A stretch of DNA of 64,000 nucleotides. It comes from Pyrrhosoma nymphula (Eukaryota > Arthropoda > Insecta > Odonata > Coenagrionidae). The notes beneath the pieces were generated by a model. It was not told the DNA's origin. It searched no databases and was given only the letters and a program-made list of their open reading frames with translations. Location: the NCBI GenBank assembly GCA_963573305.1, contig OY754329.1:45776417-45840416 (forward strand), read 5' to 3'. The translations under genes and the position numbers were made by a program. This document shows positions 35,101 to 47,100 of this stretch, piece by piece (positions within the stretch are counted from its first letter, which is position 1; every line of letters begins with the position of its first letter).

Positions 35101-38100
35101 TACCAACAAAACCGACTTCTTCCGACCCTGCACAGCGGGGGCATATACGGTGTCATTGGCAACGACGTACATAATATGTTTTTATTTTCGGTGGGCGGAT
35201 TTCTGTTCTTTCATGAAGTTGTAATGCCTGCGTTATAGTGTAATGAAGCAACAGAATTCAATGACAAATTCAAATAACAAAATGGCAAATGTTAGGCTTT
35301 ACTGATTGGGATTCCTTCATGATGAAGGTGAAAGAAAGCACAGTAATTCCACAGTAAGTTTAATTTATTCCACCCGATGATGATGCGCAGCTTAAAAACA
35401 TAGGACGTGATGGTTTAAACATAATATATCTAGTGGAATTCAACAGATTTGCACCCTCAGAGACATTGCAAAACACAAAATGGAAAATGTCACTATCGTA
35501 CTATAGTACAATCTAAAGATCGCTTGAATCTTTGGTAGCGTTGTATAACCGCGGTAAAGGTCATTGTTTTGAAATAATCATTCATGGGCAGGAGGGAAGT
35601 ATACCATCTTCAGCCTGCAACCGACCGAGCCGATTTGTCTCATGGTGGCATGCAGGAAATAGTGCTGACGTCTAGTACAATTGAATGACAGAAGTCGCAA
35701 ACTCACACATACTGACCACAGAGATTTAAAAAAACACCTCCTTGATACTGACAGATGGACAAAAAGGGAAACAGAAGATCTATTTCCGTAATGCTATGTC
35801 TGCCGTTCCAATTTTTATCGCGATGATTTGCTAGCAACCATCACTTATCCTTTTCCCAAATTTTGATTATTTTTCAGCAAATTCCAGACTTTTTCCCAAC
35901 ATTACTAAATTCTCAACTTTACCTGGATTCCAGACTTTTCCCAACTGGTAGGAGAAAAGAAGCAAAGCATATCTCGACAACATCGTGTTCAAACCACCTC
36001 TCTCTGAGGTAGTTCCCCTCCCCTGTGGCAGCAGAGACTTTCGAACTGTTCCGGGGTTTCCTGAAAGGTACTCACCCCACACATTTCAGGCCTGCCTTTC
36101 AGCCAAGATATTTGAAAAGGTAGCTGGGAATGGCCAGGCAGAGCCAAAGGGAGGAAGAAAGAACTGGCAATGAGTGGCCTGGCATATATCGGACGGTGGC
36201 GGACACGAAAGAAGTGTATGGAACATGAGGCGAGGCACTTGTAGAGGCGTGACCACTACAAGTTTCCCTGACAAGACATGAAAATCCCTGACATTTCCCT
36301 GACTCCATGACAGCCAACCTCTTTTACATGACATTTCCCTGACATGCGGCCACCCTGTTTATTCTACACAATTGATGAATTTCTTTGTCTATAATATTTA
36401 TTTGGACTTAATTTACTCTTTGAGGTGTCCTACATTTTTATTACCAAATTTCCAGCAAATAAATATGTTATCATTGTTTTTGTCATAAGCAAAATCTAAG
36501 CATTGGAAAGCCAGTTTCCTTTTTTAGCTAATGGAAAAATCTATTAACATATGATGGGTAATTTGCATATAGAAATAGAATACAAACTTCCAACAAAGTT
36601 CCTCAAGCTACTATCAAAATACCCAACCAAGTTAGCCTTTGATTGTTTTCAAAAGGTCGAATTGCATTTGGGGCTTATACACCAATCTTGCTTCAAATGT
36701 ATTTATATTAAGATTGTGAAGGAAACTTACTTTGAGTATATCCTTAGTTCTTACTGGTACAGAGTATTTGGCGATTGCACTAGGAGTAAGCCACGCTCTA
36801 GTAACCGGCTTATCATCAAAGAACGTCACATTGTAATGTGTCTGAAATGATGAAAGATAAAAGTAAATTTTTTTAACCAAAATATTAGAACAGCCAGACT
36901 AGCTAAAGACTGATGGTAATGACTTGAGACAGAAGAAATTCTTAATTTTTCATTAATTGCATTACATTATAAATGATAAATTTAGCTGATAATACTCAAG
37001 AACAAAGGAAATGAGTGAATTATGCTACAACCCTTTTTCTATCAATATGGCAAACTTTTAAAGGCTACAAATATCTCATTGAGGATTGAATGAAGCCATT
37101 TAATCTGTTCAGTATGAAGTTCCATCATCATGAGACTGAAAATAATGCATTAGGTAGGTTCACAGGGTCATTAAAACTGGCCTTGGCTTCATTGAATGAG
37201 CATGCAGAAATATTATTCACTTACGAAGGTCAACAGATATAGGTAGTCAACTCACTTTTAAGAGTTTATCATATCTGCTTCCACTCACAAAATGCAATAT
37301 AAAAGCTCAGCACTGACTATTTCAAAGACTGATCATGGAGACTTACCGGAATATCACATGTTTCGGTGATCCAGTAATATTGTTCAACATCAGGGTCATC
37401 ATCTACCATTGCTGGCCACCATGGATATCCAGGAAGATGCCCCCAAACCACAGAGCCAGCAGTGTATAGATTGTGAATTAAATCTTCCTCTTCCACAGGA
37501 GTTGGCCCCTTCTCAGGGGCTGAGCAGCTAGCATACTTCTTATCTGTATTAAAATGAAAATGACACTTTCGCAATCCTGACTGAGGCTCTATTTCCTTCC
37601 ACAGTTTACCATCCACCTCCTTCCATCTGTTCATCAAGTATTAGTAAGCAATGTTGAGACCTGTGGTAGTTCAATTACATTACAGTGGCCTTTACATAGC
37701 AAAGAGTCCTTACAAAAGAGTAGTCACTGCCACTTTTACAGGTGAAAAACGATGTACCTAAAAAGTATAATGATGTATATAAAAAAATATTTGTTGTATG
37801 CTCAGGAAATTTAGTTCCAGAAGTCCATTCCTATGTTTCGCTGAGTATCTACCAATTGTAAACAGAGCAATACCATTATTATTAACAGAGATCACATCAA
37901 AGAAACTCTTAAACCTCCTTAATCTAAATTAATTGCCAAGTTTTTTTATTGCATGAGATGAACTAAGAACATATGTAATATTTTTTTCATAGTTAGGGCC
38001 AGATTTTTAAGTGTGTACAGCCGATATTTTTTCTCTCCATAGTACTAGTGTTTAGGTAACTAATCTGGGAAACACATTGGTGATACCCTATTTCTCGCAA

Positions 38101-41100
38101 TATCAATTTACATCCACATGATACCCTGAAAATCCCATCACGGGTATAGTTGAATCTTGTGCAGTCATTTCCTAGTGCGAAACAACACATCAGATTTATT
38201 TTTGTAACTGTAGATATGATGTAACCAGTTAACTTAATATTAATGGTAGAATTTTGTTTCAAAGCTTAAACGTCGTGTAAAACAAAAGAAATTCATTTCT
38301 GTATTAACCTATACTTAAAGTGTTACAAATAATTTTTAAGAAAAACCACTGCATTAACAAATAGCTGACTGCAGACAGGTGGTGAAGAGCACTCATTTGG
38401 AAAGGAGCGAAGATAATCTCTACTCAGTGGCTGAAGAAAGGGTCAGGCACCCACTGGGTCTGGTCCCAAAGTGGAGGAAAGGCATACCTGAGCAACCACT
38501 TACTTCGCAAGAGCTCTGTATGGGGAGTGGAATGAAAATATAGAGGTAACCATGGCAAGGAAAGCTTTTGGTAATGTAATTGAGAAAATAACTTGGAAAT
38601 AAAGGTTAATGGCACAAAATAACAGAGAAAATAGGTGATAATATGCTAACATTACTCATATGAGTGAATAATGTGCCAATATTTTTAAATTTATAAAGAA
38701 TCTTTAGTAATTTATTAGCAAGCATTTTAGCATGTAGAGCAACTCGGTAAGGACATTATGCAACCCACAATGCATCATTGGCAAAGGTATTTTCCAACTT
38801 GTAGGAACAATGAGGTCAGGGGCAGATTAAGGGGGGGTGCAGGGGTCAGTTTCCCCCTGTAATTCCTGGTAAAATAGTAATCATAAGGTATTCCATACCC
38901 CCCAATGAAGGACCCACCAGGTGGTTCTGTTCTGGCTTTCAAGCTCACGGGCTGAGAAACCCTCAGGTTGGTCCCTTCTGCTGCCTTAGCTATGCTTTGA
39001 CAGCTGTGGAGGATAGTTTTCTCACTGACGCTCCTCAGCTTGGTCTATAGCACTTTTTTTTTCAAGAAGTAGCATCATAAATTTAAATTCTTTATGGATT
39101 TAATTTTTTGTTGAAATGTATGAGGGCATGTTGAAAGTCAAAATAAACCATATATGTTTTTGATTTTTTATAAATCATAATAAAATAATAATTATAAAAC
39201 ATATAGACACAATTTCATTGCAAACTGAAATTATGAATGCGTCATTGTATATGCTCTGCTACCCTGAACATTGTAGATTTAAAGAAAATTAAACATTCCC
39301 TAATTATCAATGCAACAAAGGTGTTTCTCTAAAGAATACTAATAAAATTTATTTATCTTTTAGATTAAAACAACCATTTAACCTAGATGGTTGGTTGTCC
39401 ATCCCAGTCCTTGCAGTAAATTTTTACTCTTTTTTCTCTTGTATTCGCTTTTTCTAAGTCACTAGTAATGCAAGTTTCTTGTAGCACACAACACATCTTT
39501 TACTGCTATCTCTAGCCTGCACTTCATATGTTCCCAGCTTGTGGACAGCTTTTCTTTCCCCTCACTTCCACTATGGTCTTTATGTCATAACTTCAGTCCA
39601 CAAATGACTTTTCCCTGAAATTTAACATAGCCATTTTTCCGCCCTAAAGTATCTATTACAAATGACACATGCATTTACTGCGCAGGTTCCAAGAAGAGAT
39701 TCGACCCAAACCTTCTTATACCACTTCATTGAATATCTCAAACATACATTATAGGCACTCATCTGATGGGATAGGTCAACACCCTTTTTAGCAAAATTAT
39801 AACCAATCACAGATGATGGTTTCATTTTTTATACACTCCTGTCTTAGATGTAGATAGAACCAAATCCCCAGAGTGGGTGGGTTCTGAGAAAATCATCATC
39901 ACTCAACTCTCACAATTTTTTTCTTTGCACAGACCTCTCTTTTGGATTACCTCGTCTGTTTTTTCCGATATTCCACAAAGATAGTTTTTTTCTCCAATAA
40001 CATCTCAGAAAGAGAAACACTGGAAGTCCCATAGTCAGTTCTAAAATTACCTCCCGCATGATCTTTACCGGGCCTTCTTCTGGGATTGTTGCCTTATATC
40101 TTCATGATGTAACTATAAGTTTCAGGTATACAGAACTTCTAGCACCATATTTGTGAGCTTCTCCTAGGATGTACTAACTGAAATTCTGCCTGCCCCTCCA
40201 AGGTACCATATTAATTCTAGCACTTCTTCATTTAGGAAATACTCATACCACTCATGGAGCTGAAAAGTTTGCATCAACCCTCAAACCAGAGAAGTGAAAG
40301 GCTCACTGAGCATTGGTGCAGTAACACTTTAGGAACTGCAAACAACTTGTTTTCTTGCCATTACTTGCAAGAATATACTGGAAGCAGAGCCAGAAAAATT
40401 CCCTAATGAGATGCATTTGTCTAATATATATTTTAGGGGGTTCCTTCAGGGTGTAGACCACCGCACAGAGAAAATAACTCTTCATATAAAACAAATTGCC
40501 TCTCACACATGGCAGAGAAAAGTAATGAAAGAAGTAGCAAGGAGGTAATAAACACGGGTTTCCCAAGAAAAATAGCAAGATTGACTAACAGAATTTCTCA
40601 GAAATGCAGCTGCAAGAGATGTATGGAAAAGGGTTTTCCGAAGTGTTTCTTAGCTGGGAAGTTGAAATACCACTTTCTCCAATAAAATTCACAGCTTCAG
40701 GCTCTACTTTGTAGAAACTTTTCACCACTTTCTCCATTATCCTTCCTCACCTAATAAACACCCACACTAATTTCAAAAGTTTTAGGGTTAACCAAAGTTT
40801 GGGTTTGAATGCCAAATTCACACCTCAGAACTACCAAGGGTTTATTTGCTTTCCTATGAAGATTATTGGAAGTTCAATGTTCCCTCAAGTTGAGTTTTCC
40901 ACCCCCTTCATGGGTTTTCTGCCTGGAGCATTGTCCTAATATGCATGGGGATTCATGACTCTTTGTATGAGTGTCACAGCCACAGCAGACTGCATGCGTG
41001 GCTGGACTAGATATCCCAGACCTTACACTTCTCATTGGGAGTTTCCCTGGCTGACGGGTCCCCCCTCCCACAAAATGTAATTGGGATCTCCAGTCTCCAC

Positions 41101-44100
41101 CAAGAGTCCTTGCTACCTATGCATTCATGGCTGGAATCTTCAGTGCAGCAGGGGCGATGACAGACCTCCATTGTTCCTAGGTGGTTGCCGACCCCAAAGA
41201 CCCGGGTCGTCTTCCACTTGGTCCGGAGACCCTACCAGTAAGAAGTCCAGCCATTGTTTCCCCAAAATATTACATTGCCACTGTCCCAGCACTCTCCACT
41301 GACTATCCATGGAGTTACAACAAAGCACCTAGACACCCAGTGATTAGCTCTGGCATCCATATCCTGTATTGAGCACATAGTAGTCATTTGAGGGAGGCCG
41401 AAAAAGGCCCATTGCTGACTATCCTTGAGTCCTTATGGCCTAAATTTTGAAAACGTGATGCAGATTTTCAGAAATTTCCTGTGGCAGTGATTGACTGATA
41501 GCTGCTGGCAACATAATGCAAACTCCCAAAAAATAACCTGTTACCAAAAAAATATAAGTGCCATGAGTTGTGGCAAAGTAATATAGGCAACAGTATCACT
41601 GTCACGGCATTTTGGATTCCACACATTCCTGACCTGCTCAACGAATACTTCCAGCTGAAAAATCAGAATCTGAAAGCACGCCAAAATTCTGAGCCTTTAT
41701 GCACAGAAGAGATCAAGTGGGAGTATATTATCTGTTTGAAGCTCAAGAAAGAGACCTCTATGGCAAATCGGATGCTTAAATTCGGAATTTAACTTTGTGT
41801 CGGGCGTGGTTGCATATCTCACAAGGGCAGTTATTGGAAAATTTATATTACTGGGATTTTTTAATTTTGGGGGGGTGGGGGGGGGATAGCTTAGAGAAAG
41901 ATGATTCGAGAGCATCCAAAAATATGTCCACCACATCTACGCATCACTGGAATTGAAAACCATGAAAAAGAAAAACTTAATAAAAAAGGTGTGGTTGCAT
42001 ATCTACTAGCGGAATAGTGTTAAAAATTATCATTGAACCATTAAGAAATCCTTTCCAAGCCCCAAAAGTATAAAAACTGCAATGATCTGGTGAAGGAAAA
42101 CTTTGCTTATAAAATAACTTTAATTTTCACTTTTCATGAAAATTCACCTACATCCCTGGAGATGGTCCAAAAAAAGGCCTACATTGCAAACGTGTTAATG
42201 AGAAGCATCAAGGCTAGAATCACTTCTATAGTTCCATCTACTTTTCCTGAAACCAAATAGATCTTCATCCAGAAATTCATTTTATCCTTAGGTCGATGAT
42301 TCTTTTTTGGATACGAGTGCAGTTTGGCAATTCCAAACACATCCAAAACCCATTCACAATGACACAAAAGATTTTGAAAAGGATGAGTAGTAGTCACTAT
42401 AAAAGAAAAATGTAGGTACCATACTGAGTTATTACTTATAGAGAAAGTTATCATAATAAAATACCAAGTTGACAATAGATATAATCCAATATAAACTGGA
42501 GCAACTAGGTAAGGCTACCAAATTTGGCTGTTTACAAAGACATGTAAACATAAACTATTAATATCTTGCTCCTTTTTTAGGAGTCTTAGGCTCAGGTGGG
42601 CCATTTTTCTCTGAAGAATTCGTTTAATTATTTTTTTGACATTTTCCCAATTCTTCAGGGAAAAAAGCAGTGAAAAAAATAAGTAAGAAAAAAGTAAAAT
42701 AAATAAGTCAAGCAAAGATTTTACTGTAATCATAGAATAAGTGGTGTGTACAAACTTATTCTTAACCAAGACTTAATACATAGATGACCAAATACTCCAA
42801 ATATATGAAAGACATTTTGAATATTTGAAGCAAAATTCGTCAACAGAAAAATTATTTTTACAAAATAAATCTATGTAATTCTTAAACATATTTTCACATA
42901 GTGAAACATCAAATATACCATCTGGGAAAACAAATTATGCCATGGTTAAGAGTGAGTAGGTAGTTAAGATAGAAATCCGTAAAAAGCATGATTTGATGGG
43001 TGGAGATGAGAATGATGCAATGAAGCCAACTCACTACCAAAGAGACTCCTGGGATGAGACAAAACCTATGGAACCAGTTATCAAACTGCATCAAAAGAAC
43101 AACAGCTCAAAAAGTGACAATTTGGAGGAGTGTGTAACACTCATTACTCTCCACCAATATCTCTTACTGTCACTTTACATACCATATTCTCACCCCAAAG
43201 GATGCACTGGCCCACAAGGCACATTATTTTTCAGGTTGGATTTGAGAAGAAAAAATAATAAACATCTGTCAATGTTAACAATTAATGGAATTAAATGGGA
43301 TTGTTAACAAAAAAAATAGCAACACATCCAATTTATTGATCGTAGAATCCCAGAAATAAATGAATGATTGAGTGTGCACCTTCCGCTTACTGCCACAATA
43401 CAGTAGAGAGTTGAGCACCTCTGCCCACAATGCAAAATGAGATGCAAGAAAAAATAGCTTTCCCCTCGACCCATAAGATTCAGGCCAATTTAAAATGAAC
43501 ATATGATAAAGTGTCTTATGAGTTGAGAAATATGGTAATCAATTCATTTCCTTCACTACCTATTGTTAACCGTAATTTTTATTTATACAAATGTAGTTTG
43601 GCACTAATCAGATTGCAAACTCCATCATATCCATACTCTGCAGCAATCAGCTTAAATAGAAAATTCTCTACAATAAAGAAAATACAACTATCAAATAAAA
43701 TATCTTTGGATTATACCATTTTCTTATGGTGCAAAATCACATCAGAGCTGATCATATTACTTTATTCACAGCGTCCCCTCAAATCAAATTTATGTAGCAA
43801 CTTATAGAGACAAGTTTGTGACACGTTTTGCATATTTATCCTAAATCAGTCTCAATACAATAAAATTATTTGGAAAAATAATTCCACATTAAAATTATCC
43901 ACTATGGAAAATAGTCAAATCCCATCCTGGAAGCAAAGTTTTTGACATATATAACCAAAATCACATATACATTCAGGCCCCAACATTCATTCCTAGAAAT
44001 ATCTTATCATTAAAAAATATAAATGAAATTGATATAAAAATAACAAGGAGCAGTAGGGAATTCAAAACCAAACTCTGGTGCTACACCCATGTATAACTTT

Positions 44101-47100
44101 GTAATCCAAGCCCACCAAGCATACCATTAAAACAAAATAACATATTTCAGAATAAAAATGATATGAAGTATTTACCAGTCAGCATTGAATAATATAAGAG
44201 GAAAATACTAAACATCAATTTCATTTTAAAACTATACCCAATGCAAAGCTAGACAAAATATTCTTTGATTGTAAATGCCTGAAATTAATCAGTAATCACA
44301 CATTTTAAAAACCAAAATCAGGCTTACACAGGGGAAATAGGAAGAAATTGCTGGAGCTCCCTTAAGGAATAAGCAAGAAAGACAATACTTTGAAAATGAG
44401 CTCCAGGAACTATGGTATTTTGAATACATGCCATATTTACTCTTCCTGATAATGATTGATAACATTTACATATGTAGATGGCAAGAGAGCCAGTAAAGAA
44501 AATGACACTTTTAATAGGTACAATTATGGTATGGAGCACCAACAACAAAGGACGGAATATTGAATACGATAGATAAGACAACATTGGTGTACATTAAACA
44601 GTGAGTGATTGTCAAAATTAACAAAAATAAAATAGAAGTGAAATTTGCAATGCATGACTTCTACTTGGGATCTTCCTTGGATCAGGAACTCCATGGCAGC
44701 CAAAATTTGAAACAACTCGTACATCACTTTTAGGGCTTTTGAGTCAAAAGCCATAAGGATGATGTACGAATTGTTCATTGAAATTTCAGCAACAATTGAG
44801 TTCCTGACCAAAGCCAGAACTCAGTAAGAGTTCATACATATAATACACCAGGGAAGCATCAGATCGCCATTTGCCCCCATACAAAATTTCCAGCTACGTT
44901 ACTATTTGAAATCGGGAAATTTAAAAGCAACTAAAAGTAATTACAATGCTCATTTTAAACATATTTGTAGGGATACCATGCCATAGCAAAGATGAATATT
45001 ATTGGTAAATGGCCATGGAACACATACCACACAGAAAGATGATGAGCCTTTTGATAGTCCCTTCAGTGATATCTGCAGCTTAGGGCAGTGTCAAATTATG
45101 GAAAAGGAAATAATAAAATTTGATGAGTTTTAAGAGTCCCCAGTTGTTAGAGACTTTTTCTCTTGCCAAAATATTAAAAATGGAATTCTAAATGTAGCCC
45201 AACATGGCAGAGATATGGAAAGCAATTACCAGCAGATGAGAAACATACGATCCAGGACTTTGGTAGATGAAACGTGAAGAAAATACCATTCAGCTGAAAT
45301 GGTACCTCAGGAGAATCAATACCTACAACCTAAATGCAGTGAATGAGACATTAGCCGTAGCCGAAGTGGCTGCTTTGTGGAGACAAATCATGTTTTAGCA
45401 GCATGAGGATGACCTTGAGCAAACTTTCTCTTCTCCGAAGATGGCCGAAGCCTGACCATCGAGGCCAGCAGTCCAAAGTATCTAACCTCAGCCATAGCAA
45501 GATACTTAGCAGACTTAGGCGCTTCTTCTATGTCAATACCACATCACGCTCAAGCATGCTCACACCAAGAAGGCTTGGAGCTTTGGCCACGGCTAGATTA
45601 TGGGTAACCCAAAGCAGCTATGAAGAAATCATGGAGGCAAGCAACTTCAACAGCGTCTTATGTGATTCTGAAGAAGGGGCATGAGTCTTTCTTTGGGCCA
45701 CACATTAAGAAACACAAATTGGCACATCACAGGTGATAGAAAACAGATATCACAGTCAAATTTCTGCTCCATACAAAAACAAAGTCTATAAAATAATTAT
45801 CTATGCAATCAAATATATATAAAAGTATAAGCTAGCAACAAGGCGTTGAGGTTGAGGAAGGATAGGTAAGTAAATCAGTGGACCCTCACTGGCAGATGAT
45901 CCATGTTAACACCGGTGTCCACTGCTTAGGGTAGCTTTCAGGCTAAGGACCCTTCTAGTAGTGATCTCCTCCTGCTGAAGAAGGGTCCTTAGCCCGAAAG
46001 GTACCCTGAGCAGTGGACACCGGTGTCGACATGGATCATCTGCCAGTGAGTGTCCACTGATTTACTTACCTATCCTTCCCCAACCTCAACGCCTCGTTGC
46101 TAGCTTATACTTTTTTCCTTTTCTTTATATATATATATGTAATTAACATTATCATAGCTTCAACCAGTGTATGATTGTAACAGTAATTGCTCAAAATGAG
46201 TTACCATGGTTCATGTGACACTGCCAATTTTCAGGAACTTCAGTGGGATCACGAGTTGAAGGAAGATACCGCCACTTTGTACACTTATTGTTAGTGCACT
46301 GAACCCACAATCCCACATTTCTTTTTCTTTGTAGCCGAAATAACCTCGATCTAGGAGAAAGTAGCTGCATCTGGACACTGCTTGACTGACTACACAAAAG
46401 CTGGGAGTTAGGTGTTTGAAGATTGGCTCCACAAGCAATGCTTCCAGTGCTCAGCTGGCTGTCATCAATTGCCCTCCCAATAGGAGTTCTGAATTCTTTC
46501 TGTTGAATTACTTTCATGTCAGGAGTTTTAGGGCAATTCTGAAAATTAGGCAATAGAGACAATTTTAGTACCTTATGATGTTCATTTTACCCACTTGCTT
46601 ACATGTTGAAGCAAATTAGTCTAGCAGTGGATACTTTTTTCTTTGGATCAGGTTTGTTAGGTTTCTGTTGATCATTACAATCTGATGGTTTGGATGAGGT
46701 CTTTGGTATCAGAGAGGTTTTAGAAGACAGGGATTTTGACTTCTTAGGTTTAGGCAGGTTGTCATATTCTCCTAAGGAAGTGACATAATCATTAGTATAA
46801 TGGGCTTAAGTAAATATATTATACTAAGGTAACTGATTAAAACCAACTAACAGCTTAGAACATTTAAAAATAATGAGATATTAAGTACCCATTAGAGCTG
46901 GATCGTCAAAATTCAATTTCGTTGGTCTAATTTTCATTTTTATGCGAGCTATCTTTGATGAGGGCTTTTTCCTCTTGATAGGTGGAAGCACACTATTGTC
47001 AATTCGTTGATCAGGGGTCTTCACGGCAGTCCTAGACAAATATCAAACTATAAATCATCCATAAATCCTTCATTGCACTTATTGTAATGATTTTGTATCT

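Larger units (their letters stand above)
32520..36730 (-). other. Intron of the ZCWPW1-type gene
   Basis: About 4.2 kb, mostly transposon: a Jockey-like 3' end with a piggyBac-type MITE (33.3-33.87 kb) and a 1,972-bp inverted-repeat element (34,386-36,357). The stretches 33,000-33,290 and 33,880-34,230 look like two halves of another old non-LTR tail on the minus strand. Confidence 0.6.
37627..46204 (-). other. Intron(s) of the ZCWPW1-type gene with missing exon(s)
   Basis: The exon at 46,205 leaves in phase 1 and the one at 37,626 enters in phase 2, so at least one exon lies here. The best candidate is near 42.2-42.4 kb (listed separately). Other contents: a piggyBac remnant at 39.45-40.1 kb, a G-rich tract near 41,870 and a 294-bp foldback at 45,821. 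A repeat-like GC-richer block spans about 40,880-41,380 without a recognisable identity. Confidence 0.6.

Noticed and set aside
45403..45684. 93-codon plus-strand frame in the intron
   Set aside because: No family resemblance, no splice signals, and the opposite frame is equally plausible; treated as intron.
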